Part shown: positions 31,730 through 44,046 of the stretch, in pieces
How the letters are laid out: each line of letters opens with the position of its first letter
Numbering within the stretch: the stretch's first letter is position 1
Assembly: GCA_949152475.1 (NCBI GenBank)
Contig: OX424567.1
Coordinates: forward strand, 22,469,402-22,533,401
DNA length: 64,000 bases
Direction of reading: 5' to 3'
Origin: Terebella lapidaria
Taxonomy: Eukaryota; Annelida; Polychaeta; Terebellida; Terebellidae
The notes under the pieces: generated by a model
Seen by the model: only the letters and a program-made list of their open reading frames with translations
Databases searched by the model: none
Told to the model about the DNA's origin: nothing
Program-made: the position numbers and the translations under genes

Positions 31730-34700
31730 ATATGGAACATTTGTGTAGAGGCAGACGTAACATTTCACGTGTCTTTTCGAAAAACAATAGTGTCTTTTTG
31801 CAAGTGTCAAATTTAAAATCTGATCATGACCAATAATAATACTTAACTTTAGCTATCAAGAAGTGAAAACATCATATTTAGATCGATTTATTATGTCATT
31901 CTGAAAGATACAGCACATAAGTGGGAAATACCATAAGTTTTCGTGATATGGTTTTTCGTGTCTTTTTGGTTACGTCTGTTTTATATCACTGTATGAGAAT
32001 AGTACAAATTTAGAACATTTAATTATGCCTGCAACTTTGCAGAAAGATCGAACACTAATGGAAACAAACAAGATTTTGTGTGATATAATTAGGTTAGACG
32101 TTCGAATACGTGTATCAAAAGATTGATGTTGTAGAACAGTCTAATTTGTTAAGTCTGTACAAACAGACATAGGTATCAAAATATGGCGAAGAACATTAGT
32201 GTACTTTTCACGACTTTCATTGTGTTTTACTACTCAAGGAGTTTTGTCGTAAATCGGCAATGAATCTCAACAGTCGCGTCATTAGCACGTGGCAGGCGCC
32301 AAACTTGAAGCTGCATGTCAGGTAAGCCACTGATCGAAGTGGTTACGTCCTTCAGTCGACACAAGTATGCGACAAATATCATGTAAAAACAGCATCAATA
32401 TTGAGAATAAAGCAGGTAGAGTACGTTTATAGCTGAAAGAAGGATTGTCTACTTCCAAACGATACATTTTCAGACAAGAAAGATCCGTTCACAACCGACT
32501 TTTGTGCCCTACACTGTGCCAGCAAATGCACCGTATATCAGTAGCTACTAGTGAGTGGTTTCCATGTTACGTCTGATTTATTTATGCTTTATTCACTATA
32601 TATGCATGTGTAACATTTTTACCTTAATTTTAGGAGATCGATATCAATTTTAGTACATATAGAAGGGACTATTGAGGTTACATTCGCATTATATATATAC
32701 CAATTCGCGTGGTTATGAAAGACGCAACAAGGACACGAACACCAAACGTGTACATTGTGTCCCTTTTACGTCTTGTCTTCAAAGTAGTTGGTTGCTTCAT
32801 AGTTCGTCACAACTACCATCACGTGGATAATCAAGTTGTAGTTTTCTTATTATACAATACCCATAAAACTGTTCAATGTTGTATTTCTATTCTAAAATTT
32901 TATGTAGATAGTATTAGGTGTTCGAGACGTAACTAGGACACAACTGGGTCGTGTCTTGTTACTTCGACAATCTTGTCATGAATACAGAATATATGCAATG
33001 ATTTCTGACAAGAGAATCGTATAAAAGTGCGCTGCTTCAAAATTTAACCAATTGCCATCATTTTATCCCACTCTTTACACACATAATCAGTATTGATTCC
33101 AGAGTGAAGGAGGACGTAACAGAGACACAAAACCTTTGCTTGCCCGATTGCTTCTCTTTTACGTCTGTGCACAATTATGGCCGTGACCATGTCACCATAA
33201 ACAGTATGTGGAGAGAACATAAGGTGTCTGCTTCAATTATCTGGTATTGTTTCTCCAGTAACTTTTTTGACTTGTGTATACAATAGTAAAATTTTAAAAA
33301 TATTTGTCAGATAGATGTAATAAGGAAATCAGTTCCCTACTTATCTGGCAGCAAAGAATCGATTGTGTTTTCGTATTGTATTCATGCATCATTGGCAATA
33401 TATTTACATTTTTATTGTAATATTCTGCTAAATTAAGAAAGGAGGTGTATTCTCAGTGTTCAAATACAAACAGATCCATTTTAAATCCATATCGTTCTAA
33501 TAAGACGTGACAGGGACACGAACACACCAGTTACACACTTCATCTTACATTGAGCTCTAAATACGCTGATATAAACATAAAGTATTGTATTGCAGTTCTA
33601 ATACACTAGAATAGTGGAAGTAAAACATGAAATTAAGGTGTCTATTCTGTTTCGTTTTCAACCTGCATCTAGTGAGAAGATGTAACGGTGACTCTTTGCC
33701 GATAGTGTCTCGTTACATCTGAAAAATATCTTCGAAAACCGCACGATTAAATGTTCTGTAAAACCCAAAACAAGTTCGATTGTGATCTAATTGTTCAAAC
33801 GACGTTGTTTTATTTCTAATTGACACGGCGCTTGCATTACCAGAAGGAATGTGAGGGGACGTAACATGGAAGTGATACCCCATACGTAGTCACTGTCTGA
33901 ATGATGTCACAACAACCACTGCGGTTCAAGAAAAACTGAGTGATTGCACTCATATGGCATAGTTGGCCGAGTTTTTTTAGTTCTTAGACTTGCAACATCA
34001 ACACTTTAAGAACATTTGTCTAGCAGATGTAACAAGTACACTACTTTCACGCTTACCAGACAGCAGAAAAGTAAATGCGTTCTTTTGAGTTCATCCATGT
34101 TTAATTGAAGATATTAACATCTCCATTATAGATATTTCATTAGAATAAAAAAAATGTTTTTTTAATTACAAAAACCCTCATAAATCCATTGTAAACCCAA
34201 AATTACCCGAATAGACGTTACATGGACACGAACGCATAAGTTACACATGTTATCATTTGTTGTGTCATTGCTACGTCTTCGACATAGTTTTGCCTTACAC
34301 TGACCTATAAATAAGCTGGTATAACTATAAATTATTGGGCAAAAACCAAATACACTGGATTATTAGACAGAAAAGAGGAAATCAAGGTGTGTATTTCTTT
34401 TCGTCCATTACCTGCATTTAGTGAGAATACGTAACGGGGATACTTCCCTGATAGCGTCTTGTTACATCTGGCAGGAATTTTGAAAATTCACACCCTTGAA
34501 TGTTTCGCAAGACCTGAAACAAATTTAATTGTAATCCAACTGTTCAGGAGCGATTACTTTTTTTCTACTTGACACAACAATTGTTTACTAGACGGTATGT
34601 GAGAGGACGTGGAACATGGAAATGAAACCACAGAGAGACAAGTTCGCGTCCATGATACGCCTATACGCGATCACTGTCCAAATAATGTCATAACCAGCAC

Positions 34701-34880
34701 TGTGTGTGGGAAGGATGAGTAATTGTACAAATATGCAGTCACGAATACCCCGTGTATGAATCATTTTGATATATGTGCAGTTCACATTGTTGTACGCTGT
34801 TTCGCTGAAAGATGTAACAAAGAAACGAGTTTGACTAGCATCTTGTTCATTTCCATATTGACATAAAGGAAAAAGGTCAC
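31730..34880 (+). repeat. Diverged satellite with higher-order period of about 715 bp
   Basis: The motif RGAYGTAACANGGACAC or its complement recurs about every 155-215 bp from 32,565 to 34,810, and more sparsely before. 33,497-34,210 aligns along its length with 34,213-34,900 at an offset of about 715 bases, so roughly four short units make one higher-order unit. Several motif pairs face each other as imperfect hairpins (32,924-32,966 and 33,675-33,720). Confidence 0.6.
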
Positions 34881-35097
34881 CGATGGCAAGTTATTGCATT
34901 TTGTCTTCGCAAAGTTGGCTCTTTCGTACTGTTATGACCTGCTTGGCATCAGTTTGCTGTATGATGGATCCTTCTCATTCTTGGTATCAGTATAACGAAT
35001 AACTCCTACAGTTTGGTGTATGTTAGCTGCAGCGAATACGAAACTGCATTCGTTTCTCTTGTTGTTCCCTTCATGGTTGTTGTTGTTGGTAATTAAT

Positions 35098-36570
35098 GCC
35101 AAGCACAGGAAAGAATATGCCAAAAAGCTGACTTTCGGTGAAGAGAAGAAGTCTGCAAATGAGATAATGCAGAATCTAAAAAATGCTACACCCAAAACCA
35201 GACAAAAGCTAAGGACACACCATGGAGTCATCTTCACTCCCAAATCCAAAACAAAGATTGAGACAGATGCTCGTATCACCTACAGGGTTAAGACAACACT
35301 GAGGGAGCTAAGAAAAGACAGAACAAGGGCCGGCCAATCCAAATACAAATGGTATTCAAGAAGTGTTGCCCGAAGCCCAGTAGAAGATGTCGGAGCAAAA
35401 AAAAGGCTCGATATCCGATGCCATTTTTGGAAATGGGCTACACTATATGAAGCTGATGAATGTGGGACACGCTGTGATGCAATGAGTGAGGAAGACAAGG
35501 AAGACGTTGCACAGTTCTATGTTGACAGCAGTGAACAACTACCATGTAAGAGTGGTATAACAAGCAAAGATGTTCAAAAGTGTGTTTTGAACAAGACAAT
35601 ACAGGAACTACACACAGACTTCACCAAAAAAGTGGCCGAAGGATCTCCCTCAATGCATTCAGAAAATTACGACCGAAACACTGTCTGAGTGTATCGATGA
35701 ATAAGTTTGCCTACTGCCTATGTGAGTACTGCATCAATGTAGAATTTACATTGAAAACATTGAAAAATATCACTCAAATGCATGGTCGTCAACTTGATAT
35801 CAACTCCAAGAATGACGCTTCCAACAAGAGCATCTGCACAGAGAGACAAACATGCCTACTGAGAACTTGTAATGCCTGTGGAGTTGAAAAAGTAAAAGAC
35901 ATCTCAAGCAAGAACCTCCGAGATTTCCTTGATGACACCTGCACATGGCAAGCGTGGAAGAATGCCATTGTCAAAACCACTAACATGCAGAAAAAAAATT
36001 TTTGACGATGTTACTGGTACAGTCCAGGACTGCATGAACGATCTTTGCAGACAGATGGAGACGTTTTCTCTTCATATCTTCACTGACAAATGGCAACGTG
36101 ACCAACTGAAGCAGTTGAGGACAGCACCAGCTCCACACTGGCTTATTACTATAGCAGATTTCGCCGAGAACTATCGGTGCGTCAACCAAGACGAGATTGC
36201 AGCCGCCTATTAAAACTACACCCAGGCAACCTTGTTTACAATGATGTTGTATTACAAGTGTCCTCACTGTGACGAAACTGTGGAAGAATCACTAGTGACC
36301 ATAAGTGATGATCTAAAGCATGATTTACATGCAGTGCAAACTGCCAACAGGATGATGTTGGAACACCTGAAGGAGAAACGTGACTTCGTACCAATCCACC
36401 ATGTGCAGTTCACTGACGGTTGTTCCTCTCTGTTCAAGTCCAAGAAACCTTTCTGTTTCTCAGTGCCTAGGAATGGAAAGGGTATATTTCGGGTCAAGAC
36501 ATGGAAAGAGCCTGTGTGCCAGCCTTGGAGGCATCGTTAAGAACAAAACAGAACAGCTAGAAAGCTAGAA
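35098..36570 (+). pseudogene. DDE/RNase-H-like transposase-type protein, broken
   Basis: Successive frames carry an N-terminal region (ATPKTRQKLRTHHGVIFTPK, VGAKKRLDIRCHFWKWA), then LRPKHCLSVSMNKFAYCLCE with a CEYC-type Cys pair. A core follows: WLITIADFAENYRC, YYKCPHCDETVEESLVTISD, QFTDGCSSLFKSK and YFGSRHGKS. The acidic positions of DFAENY and TDGCSS look like the first two catalytic acids of an RNase-H-like nuclease. Related proteins of unknown role are common in corals, molluscs and fish, and look element-derived. The frame breaks near 35,640, 36,000, 36,213 (TAA) and 36,480. A start cannot be fixed; a possible acceptor (CAAGCACAG) lies at 35,109. Confidence 0.6.
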
Positions 36571-37690
36571 ACGGGAAAATCAGAACTGCTCAAGAACTGT
36601 ATGACTTTTGTCAGCAGACATTAGTTCAAGGAGATAATGTTTCAGATTGCTCACACAAAAGGGGGTCGTTCCTCTTTGCGGAAGATATTGAACGACCCAA
36701 ACCACAAAAGCTGCAGGGACTTGGTGGAACACGTGGAATGTATCAAATCAGATCACCAGGACCAGGTGTGGTACAGGCGAGGCAGTTTGCTTGTTTCTGC
36801 CAGGGATGTCTTGAAGGAAAGAAGTGCCTTACTGAACATGTCAACACTAACTGGTGGCCAGTGCACAACTTGGTGAAGAGAGCAGGACAGAAGCTCAGAA
36901 CACAAAGAGAAAATAAAAAATCCTGCACGAAAAACCTGAAGGGGAAGAATGTAAAGAAAAATGCAAACAAGAACAATTCTGGCCATGCGCAGAAGGATGT
37001 TGGCAGGGATCAGCACAAAAGGCTTGACGATAGCAAACAGAATATCTGTACAAACAAGCAGAACCGGAAGAGATATGCTCCTGTTGGCAACGAAGAATCC
37101 ACAGAGATAAGAAACCAGGAGAGATAAACAGAACCCAAACAAAATAAATGTTGGTAAAGAAGAGCAAAAAGAGATCAAACAAAGGAAACAGGAAAACGGC
37201 ACAATCAAACAGAACCCGAAGATAAATACTTCTGTTGGCAACGAAAACACAGAGATAGGAATTAGGAAAAACCCCAGGAGAAACAATCAGATTCGAAACA
37301 GAAGGAATGTTGGTAATGGAGAGCACAAGGAGATTGAGGAAAACAAACACAGAAACTGACAGAAAGAAGGTTTAACGAAGGAAAACACTTAGAGCATCCA
37401 ATCGGTGTGAAACAAAACCGTAAGAGGAGAAAGTCTGTTAGCGATGAAGAAGATGTAGAAGTTGAAAGAAGCAAACAGAGCAGCGATATCAGTATACACA
37501 AACAGAAGCGAAAAACAAGAAATCCTGATAGTGATGAAGAACACGTAGAGGTTGAAGAAAGCCAACAGAGCACCAATATAACCAAACAAGAAAAAACACT
37601 GGTCCTCGAATTATGCATACAAGAAAGCGCCCATATCACAGCAATGACACCGGGGCTGCACAAAAAGCATCAAGACTTGACATGCTGATC
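36571..37690 (+). pseudogene. Cys-containing C-terminal segment and Lys-rich tail of the DDE-like gene
   Basis: 36,738-36,900 reads PGVVQARQFACFCQGCLEGK, a conserved Cys cluster that follows the DDE-like core in this family. From about 36,900 to 37,600 the sequence is A-rich and encodes Lys/Asn/Gln-rich text with recurring KQNRKR and EEVEVE-type pieces, cut by several stops. I infer a low-complexity nuclear-type tail that is now decayed. Confidence 0.5.
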
Positions 37691-38390
37691 CAGTTGAACA
37701 AATGCAAATGTCGAACAACACTGAAGAAAAAAACTAGTAAATTATTGACATGTGTGGATGCATTCTCCGAGTCTGTTCCCTCAAGCATCATCGAGTTGAG
37801 GAAGGCAGTTGATTCGTCTAGTCTAGAATTACTGCCTAACGATACTTGCTAGGATTTGTACGCAGTGATGATCACCGCAGATGAGAACTGTTTATCACGA
37901 TGTCTGTTTGCTTATGGTGATGAGTAAAAGTACGTACATATGAAGATTCGGCTACTGCACGAAATGCTATACCATCAAGAGTTCTATCTCAGTGCATATA
38001 GTCACTTGGCAACGTATAGTGAACACTTTGTCCAAGGAATGACGCTGAAGAGTCAGTGACAAAGACCTAAACTACATTTATGCCAAAAAGAACTGGAGGC
38101 AGCTTCGAAAGAAGGATTGATACTTACATACATGGGTATGTGGCACTTGGCAGCATATGCAACTGTGCTGAAGAGGAGCATCTTTTCCATGTATCCTAAG
38201 TATGCTGGACATAGTGTCAGGCCCGAATACCACAGACTGTTGGAGCCGAGAACGGGCACTCCAGGTGCCACAGACCCCATTTTTGTCATGTCCGGAGAGC
38301 AGATGGCGTTCAAATCATTTTGTTCCCCTCATGAAGATCGACGACATCCCGATCGCTGATTTGGAACTATCGCTTGATGACTCCTAACTA
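37691..38390 (+). pseudogene. Vertnin/OTU-like domain, broken
   Basis: The segment reads MITADENCLSRCLFAYGDE, a stop, KIRLLHEMLYHQEFYL, then YMGMWHLAAYATVLKRSIFS, MYPKYAGHSVRPEYHRLLEP and, in another frame, RWRSNHFVPLM. This layout (D-x-N-C near the start, a YMGxW helix, then NHFVPL with a conserved His) is that of vertnin-like OTU-fold domains. Stops at 37,850, 37,925 and 38,058 and a frameshift near 38,300 break it. It follows the DDE-like gene on the same strand without another promoter-like break, so the two may have formed one protein or one element. Confidence 0.55.
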
Positions 38391-38612
38391 CATTTCCCCA
38401 ACTTATCCAGTGTGATCGATGATGTGATGTCTCAGTTTGACAACATGGTTGAAAATGAGTTACACGAGTCCCTATCATCCGACCAGGAGTCCGCAGCATC
38501 TGACCATCCACAGGAGTCTGCAGGAGGCGACCGTCCTCAGAAATCCGCAACAGCCGACCTTGCTCAGGAGTTCGCAGTAGCCGACCATCCTTGTCCATCA
38601 ATTTGTCTTTGA
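38391..38612 (+). pseudogene. Acidic Ser/Ala repeat tail
   Basis: Imperfect 10-residue repeats (DQESAASDHP, QESAGGDRPQ, KSATADLAQE, FAVADHP) close the reading frame at 38,612. They are probably the C-terminal tail of the preceding broken gene. Confidence 0.45.
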
Positions 38613-39405
38613 ATCAACCTGCAGTCGCCAATGACGACGATTTGACAACCTCTCCTGTCCATTGGAAATTGGGGCTAGCGTTTCTCAGCCAATCCTCCAT
38701 CACAAACATACAGTTGATGCCGATATGCCGTTATCCGAAAGAACAACATGTGAAATGAAATGGATAAAATGTGCTGTGCAATGAAATGAGCCGTTTTACG
38801 CGATGTGTAACATTTGTGCCCCATGTTTGTGTCCCACATTTGTGCAGCGAATGTTACATATATTCCTGTTGCTCGTGGTTGCATCCCCCGGGTCTAGATT
38901 CCACGCTTTTGTTTGACTATAATTGTGGTTACTTATCGACCTTTCTTATTTTTTATATTATTATACACTGAATAAAATTTAAGGAACGTCATTGGTTTAA
39001 ACCCGTCACGTGATCAAATAATATATTTGATATATTATTTTTTTAATATAATTTTTGTCAGATCACGATCTGCCATGAAATAGTCTCCGGTAAACTCCCG
39101 GTAGTGAGATAGATCGTTTGCCGGACCCTGTTCACAACACGTAACAACACTCACAATGCGGAAACCGCAGACAGTCATCTTGAATTTCAGCAACTGTGCC
39201 GCACAACCTAAAACACTATCATCCTTGCCCCAGATTCATATTCGTGATGTGTAAAAAAAAATTAAAATCATTATTCTTGAGTTCATTGGTGTTTTGTAGC
39301 CTGTTTGAAACAATATGTATATGTGCTCTCTGGAGCTGGGGATTGTATAATGTAAGCATGCGCCATCAACCTTCGAATTCGAACGGCGTTGTAATTTCAT
39401 TTCGA
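38613..39405. other. Intergenic, no gene seen
   Basis: No supportable exon. 38,810-38,866 has an imperfect hairpin (GTAACATT..AATGTTAC). An AT palindrome lies near 39,012-39,055. Confidence 0.35.
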
Positions 39406-40692
39406 GAAAATGTCAATAGATCTATATTTTTGTCAAATTATTCACTACATGGACACCAGGTTTTGTGCTGGAGGAATCATTCCTGCGACTAACACTATTC
39501 ATATATTTTTCAGATGTAATCTTCCACCCCCAAAAAAGAGTGATTGAATGAGTGTATTTTGTTTTGACCTATTGATAGCTATCGCCAAGTGGACGGTGCT
39601 GATTGTTCCAGATCAAAACATTCCAATATAGCCGAGGGATATATAGCAATCAGTTTCCTCTCTGGCCCTGGTATCAACTAGTACGTATATATCGTATCAT
39701 GCACCCTTAGAGACGTCATATGAACTTTGATGTTCGCGAGCTTTATAATTGAATCATCCTTCATATCGAATCAGTTATTCCTATCATGAGGTGATATGAC
39801 TGAGGTTCTATCGACTAGTTATGTTCTACTGAAATGGAGAGCCAAGAACATACATGTATACTAAATATACCGTGAGCAGAATTTTTCCAACCAGATTATG
39901 TTCTGCCCATTCTTGGTACGGTATTCGGACGGTATTCAGTCGACTGGCTCAAGACTGACAAGTTGGCAACTTACCCGATTTAGCCATCCTGGGTCCGAAC
40001 TCTGTGCATTTGCTTGAGTTTAAATAGTGCCACGTGTATGAAGCACATGCATATGAAATAGGCAACACCAGTTGTTTGATATCTACTATCGAGGTTTGTT
40101 CAATTTATCACAACAAACATTCTAATCAAACACACACAATCAGGATGTTGGTATCACATATCCTGAAGTTTTGCGTTGAATTTTGCTACTGCTACCGTCT
40201 TAATTTCTGCTCTGATTCAATTATGTCTTGTACCTCTAAATTGCATGGAGACGTAGCCTATTTGGTCTGCGCTTCCAGTTCCAGGCATATTGCATGAGCC
40301 GTTGTGCAGGGTCCAATTTGCGGAAGAAGTGCATTTCATATGTTGTTGACAAAATGCCTCAAACTCCAACAACAATTTCATCAAAGGATACAAGAAAAGG
40401 TCATTTTTGATGTACTACCTGACACTGTCAGCATCTACTTATTACGCCTCCAAATTGTCTGCAGTCAGTATCGAGGACACCAATATCTATGCATAGAATA
40501 TGGCTTTTCGAGTATTGGTAGCAAAATGTTAGATTTCGGATTCAAAGCCCCGCTTGTAGAACGAATGACAACGAATGATCGCTGCCCGAGTTGTCCTTGA
40601 AAACCTCCATGGAACACTGGGGTAGAATAATGGTAAGGGATTAAATAAATAAATGCTTCACGATATGCGTAGATAGGTGTATCGATAGGCTT
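39406..40692 (+). repeat. Segmental repeat X, left part
   Basis: Colinear with 56,380-57,927 plus 59,179-59,285, for example ACTAGTACGTATATATC, TCCGAACTCTGTGCATTTGC and CATATCCTGAAGTTTTGC. It lacks the 56.5-56.9 kb and 57,933-59,173 insertions of the other copy. It ends at the TA target site of the pogo element. No gene seen. Confidence 0.72.
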
Positions 40693-41094
40693 ACTGTAAA
40701 CGTATAAAATTTCGCGATGTATTACTTATAATGAAAAAAAAAAACGCGAAAATAAATACACGCGAATACACGGTTATCCAATGGGGGGGGGGGGGGGGGG
40801 ACCATTCACAACAGTCACGTTCGTCGGGAGCTTGTGCGTTGGTTGCATCTTCACATGGTTTCGTGACAGAATGTTTGACGTTTTCTTGGACGTATGTTTG
40901 ACATTTTCTTGCACGTATCATTTTGCATGTAAGTATCATTTTGTTGACGTTCTCTTTACACGTGTATACTTGGCACGCCAACGTGGTCTGTCAGTGATTT
41001 TCAGTCCAGTGGAAACCGTCGTTGGGACTGTTGTGATTCATTTTGTGGCTGCACTAATATCTACTGTATACTACTTGTAGGTTCAACATTCAGT

Positions 41095-43982
41095 ATGCAG
41101 AAATCAATTTTGTTTTTTTTTTCACGGCGGCCCGATGATCCGAGATACCCGGAACCTGCAAAGGAGGACGAAAAAATTATGTACGACTGTGCAAATAAAG
41201 CATTCAAACAATGCGAGATGCAACAACATACTAGTAGTAAATCTACCAGTAATAAGGCTAAACGGGGTGCCTATAATGTCATTGATCCGGAGACAAAGGC
41301 TAAAATAGGCCGTTACGCACTGGAACATGGTAATACGAGAGCAGCAAGAAAGTACAGCACAGAACTGGGCCTCCATTTGGCTGAATCTACTGCACGTGAA
41401 TACAAAAAAACAGTATAAGAAACAGCTCAAAATACAAGGCGGGAACCCAGAAGACGTGACATCCCTAGGACATGCTGGCAGGGGTCGACCATTATTAGTT
41501 GGGGACAGACTGGAAGGACAAATATTGCAGTATGTGCAACGGCTTCGGGAGCAGGGTTGTCCAGTCAACCGAACGATACTGATTACAGCTATAAAGGGAA
41601 TAGTACGTTCTCATGATCCTTCCCTTTTAGAAGAACATGGAGGACCGCTGAAGCTCGGCTTGCAATGGGCACAGTCATTTTTTCGACGTCATGGCTATGT
41701 TCAAAGAAAAGCCACAAAGGCTGCTCGAAACTTGCCAAAAGATTTTGCGACAGAGAAAGAAGCATATTATGGACGTATAAAAGAAGCCTGTCAACAAAAT
41801 CAGATATCAGACCCTGGACTAGTCCTAAATCTTGACCAAACCGGAATCAAGCTAGTCCCAGCATCACAGTGGACAATGAACAAACAAGGTCAGTTTCAAC
41901 ACATACATTATCACAAGTCCCAGTATACATATAGGTACCCATAAATACTATTAGTATTGGTATACTAGTACTAACACTAGTATCCCCCTATACCTTGTGT
42001 TAGTCGTGTAATAACATCTATACTGTTAATCGTCAATGTTACTATATTATAAATAGGAGAAAGTCAAGTGGACGTTAAAGGGTTGGACGATAAACGTGAA
42101 GTAACTGCATGGTCTGTTGACAATCGCAATGTCTGGCCATCTACTACCACTGCAAATCATATACAAGGGAAAAACTGACAAATGTCATGCTCAAGGTGAA
42201 GTATACTAGTAATCAACGCCTTTAACTTTTCATTATCCAAAAAAAAAAAGACCAAAAATAATAGCTTATCGGCGCAAATGGGCCAGTAAGCTAAAAACTG
42301 TACCTACATGTAATGATCCAGTCATAGGCTAGTGTCCACCGCGGTCATCCACTCCTTTCACACCTCCGATCGTGGCATGGAATAGAAACCTGAAAAAATA
42401 TGAATGAATATTAAAATGATTCGTTCGTGACTTCGTCTGTATGTACCAGTACAGACATTGAAGTACAATAGGTATAAAATAGTATTACAATATACTAGTA
42501 TGACCCCCAAAGTCGTATGATATATACAGTACTAGAATATAATACATGTAAGTATCAATCTATTACCACCAATACATCCAAATTTTGATGATTCCAATAA
42601 CAAACATAAAATACAACATTTTGTAATAGAAACAAAGCCCGACCAATTGCTTTATCAAAAGACACACTGGCGTCATCAGGGGCAGACAGTGTGGTAAATG
42701 TAGTTGTTTCTACTGTACACCTGATGGAATTAGTATACAACTGCCCAACAACCCAACAACCAAAAACATATTAGTACATGTACAGTACCAGTGACTACGT
42801 GTATCCTACAACATTGAAGTACTAGTAGTTTCCCTCTTGAATCATTGATTCTTTTACTCCAGGCATCAAGTTTCCATTTGATTGGAACATCACACACTCC
42901 ATCAACCACTGGAGTACACGTGATACAATGTTGGAGTACGCAGAAAAAATTTTGGTTCCATACTTTGTCAACTTTCGAAAAGAACATCGTCTGGCAAAGG
43001 ACCAGAAAGGGCTTGTTATCCTAGATGTATTTGCTGCTCACCGTGTCGACGAATTCACCGACTTTCTGGCCAAGAACAATATTTGTGTAGTCTATGTGCC
43101 GCCCGGTTGCACGGGTCAGTTACAACCATTGGACGTGGCCGTGAATGACATTTTCAAAAGAAAACTATAAGACAAGTTTTCTGAATGGTATGCGGAGAGG
43201 ATGAGTTCCCGGGTGGCAGCCGGAAAATCCTTGGACGAGATTGATAACTCTTTGACGACTTCACTGGTAAATTACCTCGTCATAAACTCGTCATTATGAC
43301 AAACTTGTGGGTTGTCTTCCCAATAAACATTTTTTTGACGAGGGTAAAGTCAGCCTTGTCAAAAACTCGTCGCATTGACAACTATTATGTCGTCATGCAA
43401 TGCCACATACTGACACCGTTTTTATGTTCAAAATCAGGCATATCAAAGCAGACTTGCAGTATGCTTACACCACAACTACTTGATACGTCGTCAAGTGCAT
43501 TTGACACAGTTTTGACTTTGGGCAGAATTGCTCTGGACTCTGAGTCCGTGCAATGCATGGCCCATCTCTCGTGAGATTCATATGATTTGATAAAGCGGCA
43601 ATAGTAGGCTAATTATTCCAAATTTGCAGTATCGATGACGAGGATTTGACAAGTCTATGGTTGTCAAATTTTGTCGCCGACAAGGCAAAAGTGCTTCGTT
43701 TTCTCACAGTCAAATTGACAGTCGAAAACTTGTCATTTTGACAATTATATGACGAGGTTATTTTTTCAGTGTAGTACGTCTGCACTATAGCATTCAGTTA
43801 CCCATAGACTGCTAGTAGTTTTCAACATGTTGAATGTTGGTATGCATTTCCAGATAAAACCACTGAACGCGAACTGGTTGATTGCTGTAGTTTCCGATCT
43901 CTCCACGAAACATGATCTCATCAAATCCGCATTCACACGTGCAGGGATAATGCACGATGATGTCCTGTGTATCCTTTCATGA
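41095..43982 (+). CDS. pogo-type DDE transposase, 4 exons, slightly decayed
   Basis: Inferred exons are 41,095-41,888, 42,057-42,195, 42,863-43,266 and 43,854-43,982. All junctions are GT-AG and join in phase (MNKQ-GESQVDVKGLDDKRE; KTDKCHAQ-GIKFPFDWN; TTSL-IKPLNANW). There is an N-terminal psq/CENP-B-like helix-turn-helix (VIDPETKAKIGRYALEHGN), then RGRPLLVGDRLE and a second HTH (LQWAQSFFRRHGYVQRK). The catalytic core has LNLDQTGIKLVPASQWTM, LVILDVFAAHR and GQLQPLDVAVNDIF, which are the three acidic positions. Lesions: one extra A in an A7 run near 41,404-41,410, a frameshift near 42,132, and a TAA at 43,168-43,170. The frame closes with TGA at 43,980. Role: cut-and-paste transposition of this element. 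Confidence 0.82.
42547..42765 (+). repeat. Dispersed repeat A, inside transposase intron 2
   Basis: Begins TGTAAGTATCAATCTATTACC and continues as the 52,226 copy, ending at ACAACTGCCCAACAACC. It lies wholly in the intron 42,196-42,862, so it is compatible with transposase splicing. Confidence 0.75.
43262..43771. mobile_element. 510-bp TIR element forming most of transposase intron 3
   Basis: Left end CACTGGTAAATTACCTCGTC and right end (complement) CACTGAAAAAATAACCTCGTC, with homology for about 40 bp and many TTGTCA/TGACAA motifs inside. The splice donor of intron 3 (CACTG|GTAAAT) lies within the left end. I see no target duplication, perhaps because the left copy is under coding constraint. 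Confidence 0.6.
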
Positions 43983-44046
43983 TCAGTGTTTGCCGTCTAC
44001 ATTATTTCGGTTTATACAGTACTAGCGGTGTACACTATACCAGTAT

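Noticed and set aside
36743..37663. Several minus-strand frames rich in Leu/Phe/Cys
   Set aside because: They are complements of the A-rich Lys/Asn region of the plus-strand pseudogene and carry no signal or domain.
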